Source of the DNA: Mucilaginibacter pineti
GTDB taxonomy: Bacteria; Bacteroidota; Bacteroidia; Sphingobacteriales; Sphingobacteriaceae
Reading direction: 5' to 3'
Assembly (NCBI RefSeq): GCF_900101875.1
Contig: NZ_FNAI01000016.1
Coordinates: 62,001-126,000, forward strand
Length of the DNA: 64,000 nt
The position numbers and the translations under genes were made by a program. Within the stretch, counting starts at the first letter, position 1. Every line of letters starts with the position of its first letter. Shown piece by piece: positions 36,664 to 44,587 of this stretch. The notes beneath the pieces are model-generated. The model did no database searches. It worked only from the letters and a program-made list of their open reading frames with translations, and had not been told where the DNA came from.

Positions 36664-37161
36664 ATGAACACAATAACAACTATAAACACATTAAATAATA
36701 GTCATTGCAAACAGATAATTGATATCATCCTGCCCATACAACAGATAGAATTTAACGTACCCGTAACCCTTGAAGGCCAACCCGACCTGCTGGATATTGA
36801 AAGCAATTACCACCAAACGGGCGGTAATTTCTGGGGTGCTTACCACAACGGCGAGTTGGTTGGCACCATAGCTCTTATTGCAATTGGCAATAATGCCGGC
36901 GCACTGCGTAAAATGTTTGTGCGTAAAGAATACCGCGGCAAGGAGTTGGGGATAGCGCAATTATTGTTAGATAACCTGCTGGCTTATTGCAAACAAAACC
37001 AAATAACCGCTGTGTATTTAGGTACGGTTGATTTACTAAAGGCCGCACACCGTTTTTACGAAAAAAACAACTTTACGCAACTACCCAAAACAAACCTACC
37101 TAAATCATTTCCGCTGATGGGTGCCGATAATATTTTTTATGAGTTACATTTGGATAACTAA
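36664..37161 (+). CDS. GNAT family N-acetyltransferase
   Basis: A 165-residue acetyl-CoA-dependent transferase. The acetyl-CoA motif is visible as LRKMFVRKEYRGKELGIAQL, followed by a long helix and YLGTVDLLKAAHRFYEKNNF, the C-terminal GNAT element. The substrate is unknown; in pairs with MarR regulators these enzymes often act on toxic amines, antibiotics or metabolites. The first gene of a two-gene operon under the promoter at 36615-36646; the MarR gene starts 3 to 12 nt downstream. Confidence 0.88.
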   Translation: MNTITTINTLNNSHCKQIIDIILPIQQIEFNVPVTLEGQPDLLDIESNYHQTGGNFWGAYHNGELVGTIALIAIGNNAGALRKMFVRKEYRGKELGIAQLLLDNLLAYCKQNQITAVYLGTVDLLKAAHRFYEKNNFTQLPKTNLPKSFPLMGADNIFYELHLDN

Positions 37162-37164
37162 TCA

Positions 37165-37653
37165 GTGCACCAAATGAACGTTATTGACGAATCGGGAATC
37201 TTAGCAATATCGACAAGGCTGCAACGCCTTGCCGATACAATTCGTAAAGATGGCGTATTGATTTACAAAGCAAACAACATTGATTTTGAGCCCAAATGGT
37301 TCCCGGTTATTTATACCCTGCACTTTAAACCTGTTTTAAGTGTGGTTGAAATTGCCAACGAAATTGGCTATACCCACCCATCCACCATCAGCCTGCTCAA
37401 GGAGCTGGAGAAAGAAAAACTTATCCGGTCAAAAAAAGATAAGGCCGATGAGCGTAAGCGGCTTGTTCAATTAACAACCAAAGGGCAAGACTTAGTTGAA
37501 CAAATGAAACCCGTTTGGAAAATAATAGAGGCCGCCACTGCCCAACTTATCGACACCCAAAACAACCTCATGAAAGCCATTACTGAAGTGGAGGAACAAA
37601 TAAGCGAACAAAGCTTTTTTGCCCGGGCGCAGCGATTGAAGGCTGCTAAGTAG
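37165..37653 (+). CDS. MarR family transcriptional regulator
   Basis: A winged-helix dimeric repressor that usually responds to a small ligand or oxidant. The 162-residue product has the recognition region LSVVEIANEIGYTHPSTISL and the wing KDKADERKRLVQLTTKG, with a long C-terminal dimer helix. The GTG at 37165 is 3 nt after the GNAT stop; the ATG at 37174 is an alternative that removes three residues. A palindromic operator overlaps the operon promoter, so autoregulation is expected. Confidence 0.9.
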   Translation: MHQMNVIDESGILAISTRLQRLADTIRKDGVLIYKANNIDFEPKWFPVIYTLHFKPVLSVVEIANEIGYTHPSTISLLKELEKEKLIRSKKDKADERKRLVQLTTKGQDLVEQMKPVWKIIEAATAQLIDTQNNLMKAITEVEEQISEQSFFARAQRLKAAK

Positions 37654-37841
37654 ATTGGTTGATCCGTAAATAAAATTTGTCTTCCGAAACCCCGAATCGA
37701 ACATAAAACATCCCGGCTTGTTGTAATCTTAATAACAAAATATTGGTGATAATAACACTGTTGACATACGGTTGTCATTATCATGTACTTATTTTGATTT
37801 GCAAACCCTATTGTAGTATTATTCGTATTTTTACATTATAC

Positions 37842-39866
37842 ATGGATTTTAATTTAACCTCTCAATACTTCCCCACCGGCGACCAACCCGAAGCCATACG
37901 CCAGTTGGTTGAAGGTGTAAACAACGGCGATCCGTTTCAAACCCTGCTGGGTGTTACCGGATCGGGAAAAACTTTTACGGTTGCCAATCTTATTGCGCAA
38001 ACACAAAAGCCTACGCTAATATTGAGCCATAATAAAACGCTTGCGGCACAGCTTTACGGCGAGTTTAAACAGTTTTTTCCTGAAAACGCTGTTAACTACT
38101 TTGTATCCTATTACGATTACTACCAGCCCGAGGCATTTATACCCACCACCAATACTTATATTGAAAAAGACCTGCAGATAAACGAAGAAATTGAAAAACT
38201 TCGTTTACGTACTACATCGGCGCTTATGTCTGGCAGGCGCGATGTTATAGTGGTATCGTCCATCTCCTGCATTTACGGTATGGGTAACCCCGAGGATTTT
38301 GCGGCTTCAGTTTTCAAATTCGCGGTTGGCACCCGTATTAGCCGAAATGCGTTTTTACATCGACTTGTAGAGATTTTATATGCCCGCACCACTGCCGATT
38401 TTAAGCGCGGTACCTTCCGGGTTAAAGGCGATACGGTAGATATTTTTCCGGCCTATATGGACCACGCCTACCGCATTTCGTTTTTTGGCGATGATATTGA
38501 AGAACTGACCACTTTTGATGTGAGCACCGGCAAAACCATCGAAAAAATGACACATATGGTGGTTTATCCGGCCAACCTTTATGTAGCCCCACGCGATCGT
38601 TTTGTACAATCCATCTGGGCCATACAGGAAGAGCTGGAAACCCGTAAAAAGCAATTTATTGACGATGGCCGTTTCCTGGAAGCCAAACGTTTGGAAGAAA
38701 GGGTCAACTACGATCTGGAAATGATCCGCGAATTGGGCTACTGCTCAGGGATAGAAAACTATTCACGCTTTTTTGATGGCAGGCAACCCGGCGCAAGGCC
38801 TTTCTGCCTGTTGGATTATTTCCCGGATGATTACCTGATGGTGATTGATGAAAGCCATGTTACCGTTCCGCAGATCAGGGCAATGTATGGCGGCGACAGG
38901 TCGCGCAAGATCTCGTTGGTTGATTACGGTTTCCGTTTGCCTGCCGCTTTGGATAACAGGCCGCTCAACTTCCAGGAATTTGAACGTTTGGCTCCGCAAA
39001 CCGTTTACGTGAGTGCAACCCCCGGCGATTTCGAACTGGAAAAATCGGAAGGTGTGGTAGTGCAGCAGGTAATTCGTCCAACTGGCCTGCTTGACCCCGT
39101 TATAGAGATCCGCCCGGTTATAAACCAGGTTGATGACCTCCTTGATGAGGTTGACCGTACCATTAAAATGGGCGACCGCATACTGGTAACCACCCTCACC
39201 AAACGCATGGCCGAAGAACTGGCCAAGTATATGGACAGGCTGGGTATCAAATGCCGTTACATTCACTCCGAGGTAAAAACCCTGCAACGGGTAGAGATTT
39301 TAAGGGGATTACGATTAGGCGAATTTGATGTGCTGATAGGGATCAACCTATTACGTGAGGGGCTCGATTTACCGGAGGTATCATTGGTAGCTATTTTGGA
39401 TGCGGATAAAGAAGGCTTCCTGCGTTCGGAACGTTCACTGATCCAGACTATTGGCCGCGCCGCCCGTAATGATCGGGGCCGTGTGATTATGTATGCCGAT
39501 AAGATAACCGATTCGATGCAGGTAACGATGGATGAAACCAACCGCCGCCGCGAAATCCAGATTGCCTACAACACTTTGCATGGCATAACGCCGACAACCG
39601 TAGGTAAAACGCGTGAGGAAATTATGGAACAAACATCTGTTGTTGACTTTCAGGGTGGTGTACAAAAAGCTTACGTTGAAGCCGATGTAGCCTCGTTAGC
39701 TGCTGATCCGATTGTACAATACATGACAAAACCCGAACTAAAAAAATCAATAGATAATACTAAAAAAGAAATGCTGGCCGCCGCCAAAAACATGGATTTC
39801 CTGCTGGCAGCCAAACTACGCGACGATATGTTTGCTTTAGAAAAAATGATGGAAGAGAAGTTTTAG
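37842..39866 (+). CDS. uvrB: Excinuclease ABC subunit B
   Basis: DNA-damage verification helicase of nucleotide-excision repair; it works with UvrA and UvrC. The 674-residue protein starts at 37842 (MDFNLTSQYFPTGDQPEAI); an upstream in-frame start at 37743 would add 33 unrelated residues. Walker A is GVTGSGKT (37-44), the damage-binding beta-hairpin is in YDYYQPEAFIPTTNTYI, and DESH, VSATPGD, and the C-terminal UVR domain that contacts UvrC are all present. Length is typical. The gene stands alone; uvrA and uvrC are not in the window. Confidence 0.98.
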   Translation: MDFNLTSQYFPTGDQPEAIRQLVEGVNNGDPFQTLLGVTGSGKTFTVANLIAQTQKPTLILSHNKTLAAQLYGEFKQFFPENAVNYFVSYYDYYQPEAFIPTTNTYIEKDLQINEEIEKLRLRTTSALMSGRRDVIVVSSISCIYGMGNPEDFAASVFKFAVGTRISRNAFLHRLVEILYARTTADFKRGTFRVKGDTVDIFPAYMDHAYRISFFGDDIEELTTFDVSTGKTIEKMTHMVVYPANLYVAPRDRFVQSIWAIQEELETRKKQFIDDGRFLEAKRLEERVNYDLEMIRELGYCSGIENYSRFFDGRQPGARPFCLLDYFPDDYLMVIDESHVTVPQIRAMYGGDRSRKISLVDYGFRLPAALDNRPLNFQEFERLAPQTVYVSATPGDFELEKSEGVVVQQVIRPTGLLDPVIEIRPVINQVDDLLDEVDRTIKMGDRILVTTLTKRMAEELAKYMDRLGIKCRYIHSEVKTLQRVEILRGLRLGEFDVLIGINLLREGLDLPEVSLVAILDADKEGFLRSERSLIQTIGRAARNDRGRVIMYADKITDSMQVTMDETNRRREIQIAYNTLHGITPTTVGKTREEIMEQTSVVDFQGGVQKAYVEADVASLAADPIVQYMTKPELKKSIDNTKKEMLAAAKNMDFLLAAKLRDDMFALEKMMEEKF

Positions 39867-39955
39867 ATTTCAAATGTGCAAATTACAGATGTGCAGATGA
39901 TTAAAAACAGACGTATATGTTTATACAATGAAGTTCATTTGCACATCTGAAATCT
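39865..39955. repeat. Inverted repeat downstream of uvrB
   Basis: Arms at 39865-39883 and 39937-39955 are reverse complements with one mismatch and are made from CAAATGTGCAAAT-type words. The left arm starts on the last base of the uvrB stop codon (TAG, A at 39865), so the RNA could form a weak terminator-like stem. Confidence 0.75.
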
Positions 39956-40006
39956 GTAATTTGCATATCAGCACATCATATTAAAACAATTTTATCGTTA
40001 TATACT

Positions 40007-40014
40007 TATATTTG
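40007..40014 (+). promoter_or_regulatory. Possible -7 element for the DUF4834 gene
   Basis: TATATTTG matches TAnnTTTG and lies 19 nt upstream of the ATG of the DUF4834 gene. No -33 TTG is clear. Confidence 0.4.
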
Positions 40015-40033
40015 TACGCGTAAAATTAATCAA

Positions 40034-40282
40034 ATGCTTTTAATTCGTTTCCTGCTCATATCAGTTTGTGTTTTATACATCATCCGCAGTTTGATGCGGT
40101 ATTTGATACCTATGCTGTTTCAAAGTGTGGTAAATAAAGCCCAGCAACAGGCACACCAACAAAATACCCGTCAGCAAAAAAGACCCGAAGGTGCCGTTAA
40201 GGTAGATTACATTCCCGAAGGTAAAAGAAGCACCGTGCCCGATTCTGAAGGTGAATTTGTTGATTATGAAGAAGTAAAATAA
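40034..40282 (+). CDS. DUF4834 family small membrane protein
   Basis: An 82-residue protein with one N-terminal membrane helix (about residues 1-33), then a Gln-rich stretch (NKAQQQAHQQNTRQQKRPEG) and an acidic C-terminus. This layout matches DUF4834, a small Bacteroidota family. The function is unknown. The next small membrane-protein gene begins 3 nt downstream, so the two are probably co-transcribed. Confidence 0.75.
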   Translation: MLLIRFLLISVCVLYIIRSLMRYLIPMLFQSVVNKAQQQAHQQNTRQQKRPEGAVKVDYIPEGKRSTVPDSEGEFVDYEEVK

Positions 40283-40285
40283 TTT

Positions 40286-40582
40286 ATGGTACCAGGCGGA
40301 ATTTTTAAAAGAAGACCAAACCACAACAATACCCCCGAGTCTATAACACTCATTATTGCCAACTTTATAGTATTTATTGTTGCAATGCAGCTTTTTGCCA
40401 ATTGTACCAAAATCAATACCTTTTTTTGGGTGGTATTGGGGGCACTGGGCGTTTATAACTTTTTCTCCATTCGTAAATACCGCGAAGATTACGGAAAGCC
40501 GCAGGTTATAGCCTACATAGTGAGCCTAATAGCCCTTATATTACTGTTTGTTTTGCTGCGCAGCCGCCCGCAAAGCTGCTAA
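40286..40582 (+). CDS. Small membrane protein (three hydrophobic segments)
   Basis: A 98-residue protein with three hydrophobic segments (about residues 18-37, 44-60 and 73-90) between short charged ends. The N-terminal RRPNHNN segment and the loop SIRKYREDYG are polar. I do not recognise a family. It starts 3 nt after the DUF4834 gene, which suggests a shared transcript and perhaps a shared function in the envelope. A 176-nt gap and a possible promoter separate it from the YfhO gene. Confidence 0.7.
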   Translation: MVPGGIFKRRPNHNNTPESITLIIANFIVFIVAMQLFANCTKINTFFWVVLGALGVYNFFSIRKYREDYGKPQVIAYIVSLIALILLFVLLRSRPQSC

Positions 40583-40716
40583 TTGAAAACGCCCTATTGT
40601 GAACTTTAACTCTCGAAACATCGATAGTTTTCTTCATTATACACATTCCAAATCCCCTATTGGACATTTAACCGCCGCAAATCGTTAACTTAACACTTAA
40701 TTCTCATTCAAATTTC

Positions 40717-40724
40717 TATTTTTG
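40717..40724 (+). promoter_or_regulatory. Possible -7 element for the YfhO gene
   Basis: TATTTTTG matches TAnnTTTG, 34 nt upstream of the YfhO ATG. The -33 region has no clear TTG. Confidence 0.4.
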
Positions 40725-40758
40725 AGGATTATAATATTATCCATTTCAAAAAACTTAA

Positions 40759-43245
40759 ATGAATAACTGGTTCAAGCGTAATAGTGTTCACCTCATTATT
40801 GTAGCAATTTTAATCGTCATTTCCTTTGCTTATTTTTTTACTCCAATAATCCAGGGAAAAGTGTTGATGCAGAGCGACGTGCTACAGGCGCAGTCAATGC
40901 AAAAAGAGATCAATGATGTTAAAGCGGCAACAGGTCATGCCCCATTATGGACTAATCAGATGTTTGGCGGTATGCCGGCTTACCAGATCTGGGCGTCATT
41001 TCCATCAAACATCGCATCACATGTTATTGATATCCTGAAAGCGGTATTCCCTAATCCGGTTGATACCGTGTTGCTATACCTTTTAGGAGGCTATCTATTA
41101 TTCAGCGTTTTACGCCTTTCGCCATGGCTTGCCGCGGCGGGTGCTATTGCCCTGGCTTTTACATCCTATAACTTTATTTACATTACGGCCGGCCACGCCA
41201 ACCAGGCCTATGCTATAGCGTTCTTCGCGCCGATACTTGCGGGTATAATTTTAACCCTTCGTGGTAAATACCTGCTGGGTGCATCCATAACGGGCCTGTT
41301 TTTAGCCATGGAGATTCGCAGCAACCACGTACAAATGACGTATTACCTGCTGCTTTGCATAGCTATATTATTGATCATCGAGCTTTACCACGCTATTAAA
41401 GACAAACAAGCCAAACCTTTCCTTAAATCTATGGCGTACCTGCTTGCAGGTGTTGTACTGGCTATAGCAGTAAATGCAAGTGTTTTATGGACAACCTATG
41501 AGTACAGCCAATACACTATCAGGGGCAAGGCTAATTTAACTACCAAAGGTACAACCGGACCAACTCATGGTTTGGATAAGGACTATGCTTACACCTGGAG
41601 CCAGGGCGTGAGCGAATGCCTTACCTTTTTAATACCTAATGCTTACGGCGGCGGTAGCAGCACAGCTGTTGGCGATGATTCAAAAGCTGTAAAAACCCTT
41701 GTTGATGCAGGTGTTGACCCGGCGCAGGCACATGGCTTTGTATCCCAGTCGTTATATTACGGTAATAAATCGGTCACATTTGGCCCATGGTATTTCGGTG
41801 CCGCGGTATTCTTCCTGTTTGTATTAGGATTACTGATAGTTAAAAACCGCATCAAATGGTGGTTATTAAGCGCGGTGCTATTGAGTATGTTCTTATCCTT
41901 CGGTAAAAACCTACCCTTCATTTCCGACTTTTTCTTCAACTATGTACCCATGTACAATAAATTCAGGACGGTTGAATCAACATTGGTAATAGCGGCATTG
42001 TGCTTCCCTATACTGGCTTTATTGGCCATTAATGAGGTAATAACCAATACAGATAAAGCGCTGATCTTTAAACGCGCCAAAATAGCTTTCTATATCACAG
42101 GCGGTTTGCTGCTTATTATGATAGCCGTCCCTGATGTTCTTTTAAGCTTTAAAGCCGACGATCATTTAGGTTTCATTAACAACCTTACCCAGATGTTTAG
42201 AGGCAACAGCGGCCTGGCCACTACCGTAGCCGCCCAGATAGTTGACGACAGGATAAGCCTTGAGCGTGCCGATGCTATCCGCTCGTTAATTATCGTATTG
42301 TTAACAGCAGGTTTGGTATGGCTGATTATTAAAGATAAGATCAAAGTAAACATTGCCGCGTTGATTTTGGCAGCTATTATACTGTTTGATATGTGGGGCG
42401 TTGACAAACGTTACCTTAAAGATTCAAATTTTGTTGAAAAATCTGAGATGGCGCAGCAATATACCCCGCGCGAGGTAGATCAATTTATCATGAAAGATCC
42501 AGACCCCAACTTCAGGGTGTTTGATATGGCTTCGGGCGATCCTTTTCACGATTCGCATTCATCATATTTTTATAAAACAGTAGGTGGTTTCCACTCGGCC
42601 AGGTTAAGGCGTTTTGATGAACTGGTAGAAAACCAGTTTACCAAAAGCGTAAACCAGGATGTACTGGACATGCTGAACACCAAATACATCATAACCGCCG
42701 ATCCTAAAACCGGCACCGCCAGCATGAGTGCCAACCAAACCGCGTGCGGTAACGCCTGGTTTGTAAAAAGCGTAAAATTTGCCGACAACGCCGATCAGGA
42801 AATGCAGGCTATCAGCAGCTTTACACCAAAAGATGAGGCTATTGTTGATAAGCAGTACAAAAGCTTTATCAACGACGGCTCAATTGGCAGCGCTACTACA
42901 GGCACCATTAAACTGGTAAATTATGCTCCGGAGCACCTGGTTTATGAAAGCGGTTCAACCTCAGCCCAAATAGCTGTATTCTCTGAAATATACTACGATA
43001 AAGGCTGGACGATGCTTATCGACGGCAAAGAGCAACCTTACTTCCGTGCCGATTACCTGTTACGTGCCGCGCAAATCCCGGTAGGTAACCACAAAATTGA
43101 GTTTATCTTCCACCCTACATCATACTATGCAGGCGAGAAGATCTCTTTAGCAGGTTCCATACTTTTAGTACTTGCACTTGGCGGCGCGTTATACAACGAA
43201 ACCAAAAAGAAACAAGCAGCTAAACCAGCTACTAAAAAAGCATAA
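40759..43245 (+). CDS. YfhO family membrane protein (GT-C glycosyltransferase-like)
   Basis: An 828-residue polytopic inner-membrane protein with about a dozen helices in the first 550 residues and a soluble beta-rich C-terminal region, then a final helix (about 795-812). Bacterial YfhO proteins resemble GT-C glycosyltransferases that add sugars to lipids or wall polymers. The early segment LLGGYLLFSVLRL and the loop GGMPAYQIWASFP fit the family. A Lys-rich tail ends the protein. The substrate is unknown. A strong terminator follows. Confidence 0.82.
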   Translation: MNNWFKRNSVHLIIVAILIVISFAYFFTPIIQGKVLMQSDVLQAQSMQKEINDVKAATGHAPLWTNQMFGGMPAYQIWASFPSNIASHVIDILKAVFPNPVDTVLLYLLGGYLLFSVLRLSPWLAAAGAIALAFTSYNFIYITAGHANQAYAIAFFAPILAGIILTLRGKYLLGASITGLFLAMEIRSNHVQMTYYLLLCIAILLIIELYHAIKDKQAKPFLKSMAYLLAGVVLAIAVNASVLWTTYEYSQYTIRGKANLTTKGTTGPTHGLDKDYAYTWSQGVSECLTFLIPNAYGGGSSTAVGDDSKAVKTLVDAGVDPAQAHGFVSQSLYYGNKSVTFGPWYFGAAVFFLFVLGLLIVKNRIKWWLLSAVLLSMFLSFGKNLPFISDFFFNYVPMYNKFRTVESTLVIAALCFPILALLAINEVITNTDKALIFKRAKIAFYITGGLLLIMIAVPDVLLSFKADDHLGFINNLTQMFRGNSGLATTVAAQIVDDRISLERADAIRSLIIVLLTAGLVWLIIKDKIKVNIAALILAAIILFDMWGVDKRYLKDSNFVEKSEMAQQYTPREVDQFIMKDPDPNFRVFDMASGDPFHDSHSSYFYKTVGGFHSARLRRFDELVENQFTKSVNQDVLDMLNTKYIITADPKTGTASMSANQTACGNAWFVKSVKFADNADQEMQAISSFTPKDEAIVDKQYKSFINDGSIGSATTGTIKLVNYAPEHLVYESGSTSAQIAVFSEIYYDKGWTMLIDGKEQPYFRADYLLRAAQIPVGNHKIEFIFHPTSYYAGEKISLAGSILLVLALGGALYNETKKKQAAKPATKKA

Positions 43246-43268
43246 AAGCTTAATAAGTTTCAAAATGC

Positions 43269-43306
43269 AAAAGAGCGATGGATTAATAAACTCATCGCTC
43301 TTTTTT
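43269..43306 (+). terminator. Rho-independent terminator after YfhO gene
   Basis: AAAAGAGCGATG (43269-43280) pairs perfectly with CATCGCTCTTTT (43293-43304), with a 12-nt loop and T-rich end. It separates the YfhO gene from the toxin-antitoxin locus. Confidence 0.92.
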
Positions 43307-43356
43307 ATGTATTTGTATTCCACTGGATGAGCTATCTCATTTTGTGTATTTTTATG

Positions 43357-43364
43357 TATTTTTG
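43357..43364 (+). promoter_or_regulatory. TAnnTTTG motif directly before the antitoxin start
   Basis: TATTTTTG ends 3 nt before the antitoxin ATG. The flanking sequence repeats the words TGTATTTTT and ATGTATTTTTG, so a repressor site or chance from low complexity are alternatives. Confidence 0.3.
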
Positions 43365-43367
43365 TGT

Positions 43368-43565
43368 ATGGAAACGCTAATTGTACAACCAAAAACTAAA
43401 GAACAATTAACTGCTTTAAAGGCTTTTATTAAAGCTATGAAAATTGATTTCAAATCTGAAAAAAGCCCATACGATCCTGCCTTTGTTGAGAAAATAAACC
43501 AGGGAAGAAAAGATATTAAAAATGGAAAAGGTGTTAAAATAGACACTAAAGATCTATGGAAATAA
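43368..43565 (+). CDS. DUF2683-type antitoxin
   Basis: A 65-residue antitoxin-like protein from the ATG at 43368 (METLIVQPKTKEQLTALKAF); an upstream in-frame ATG at 43344 is less likely. The N-terminal METLIVQPKTKEQLTALKAFI matches the DNA-binding/dimerisation region of DUF2683 proteins that pair with YoeB toxins in Bacteroidota, and the C-terminal part is charged, as expected for toxin wrapping. Its stop overlaps the start of the broken YoeB frame by 10 nt, the usual antitoxin-toxin layout. Confidence 0.82.
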   Translation: METLIVQPKTKEQLTALKAFIKAMKIDFKSEKSPYDPAFVEKINQGRKDIKNGKGVKIDTKDLWK

Positions 43566-43830
43566 TCTTTAGCCCAAGGGCTTTTGAAGATTTAAAATAT
43601 TGGAAGAAACTGGCAATAAAGCTATCCAAAAGAAAATAGAGCAACTCCTTGATGCAATAGTAGTTAATCCCTACGAGGGAATTGGTAAACCAGAACCGCT
43701 AAAACATAATCTTTCAGGAGCGTGGTCACGCAGAATCACCTCGGAACATCGATTGGTATATGAAATAAATGAAAATAATGAGATTATTGTTCTCGATGTG
43801 CTTTCGCTAAAAGGCCACTATTCTAAATAG
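43556..43830 (+). pseudogene. YoeB/Txe-family toxin gene interrupted by a frameshift
   Basis: A ribosome-dependent mRNA endonuclease family. Translation from the ATG at 43556 gives MEIIFSPRAFEDLKYWKK, the standard YoeB N-terminus, but then runs out of frame and stops at 43639. The rest of the toxin, from TGNKAIQKKIEQLLDAI through KPEPLKHNLSGAWSRRI and EHRLVYEI to GHYSK, is in another frame (stop at 43830). One extra A in the A run near 43607-43609 would join them into an 84-92 residue YoeB. The catalytic Glu, Arg and C-terminal His-Tyr are intact in the second frame. A sequencing error is possible. Confidence 0.82.
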
Positions 43831-43834
43831 CCCC

Positions 43835-44587
43835 CTAATCATTTGTCCGTCTATTTTTCAACCAATACCAGCCCAGGTTAAACGCTATCACAAAATGGTT
43901 TAATACAGTTGGCACTAAGCCGTAATAGCGTTTCATGATATCAAAACGTTCCTTCAGGCTTTGGCGATGCTTTGCTTTAGACATCCCCCCTACCAGGTAT
44001 TTAGCCACGTAGCGGTTTACATTAACTATAGTTTTTGCCTTTTTCGCGGCGCGGATAATCCAGTCGATATCAGCGCTTAACTGATATTTTCTATCGTAAG
44101 GTTCTGCAAGCGTTCGTTTCACATAGATGGCCTGGTGGCTGATACTCATACCATATTTAAAGTCCCTCCATATAAAGTTGGCCGGCGCCTTGTGCCTGCG
44201 CTGGCCAAGGCTTTCACCTTTGTCGCTTATCATTTCGGTTTCGCCGTAATAAATATCGGCATCATTGGCCGACGCAAAAACGGCGGCTACTGTACCGGCA
44301 TAATAAAACTCATCGCCGGAGTTCATGAACATTACATAATCACCGGCGGCCGCTGCAAGTCCCTTATTCATAGCATCATAAATACCATTATCTTTCTCGC
44401 TGATAAGCTTACTGATCCCGCTGTCGTATTTATGTATAATATCCAGTGTACCGTCGTTAGAGAGGCCATCTACCACAATATATTCAATATTAGCATATGT
44501 TTGCCCTAAAACCGATAGCATGGTACGTTCAATATCACGTACATTATTATATACAATGGTAATAACACTAAGCTTTGGATTAAACAT
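43835..44587 (-). CDS. Glycosyltransferase family 2
   Basis: A 250-residue GT-A enzyme. The N-terminal LSVITIVYNNVRDIERTMLS and the DXD-type region YIVVDGLSNDGTLDI with EKDNGIYDAMNKGL are typical of GT2, and FMNSGDEF marks the donor site. It adds a sugar to a surface glycan precursor. It overlaps the upstream GT4 gene by 8 nt, so both are in one transcript (minus strand). The sugar donor and acceptor are unknown. The final residues KNRRTND lack a clear membrane helix. Confidence 0.92.
   Translation of the reverse strand: MFNPKLSVITIVYNNVRDIERTMLSVLGQTYANIEYIVVDGLSNDGTLDIIHKYDSGISKLISEKDNGIYDAMNKGLAAAAGDYVMFMNSGDEFYYAGTVAAVFASANDADIYYGETEMISDKGESLGQRRHKAPANFIWRDFKYGMSISHQAIYVKRTLAEPYDRKYQLSADIDWIIRAAKKAKTIVNVNRYVAKYLVGGMSKAKHRQSLKERFDIMKRYYGLVPTVLNHFVIAFNLGWYWLKNRRTND

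Noticed and set aside
38763..39287. 174-residue minus-strand ORF inside uvrB
   Set aside because: Antisense to the helicase core of uvrB; composition is that of a shadow frame.
43590..43640. Programmed ribosomal frameshift in the YoeB gene
   Set aside because: No slippery heptamer or downstream pseudoknot is evident, and YoeB genes normally have a single frame. A lost base is simpler.
43600..43830. YoeB toxin starting at TTG 43600 as an intact 76-residue gene
   Set aside because: It lacks the conserved N-terminal strand and helix, which are encoded just upstream in another frame. A frameshifted gene explains both halves better.
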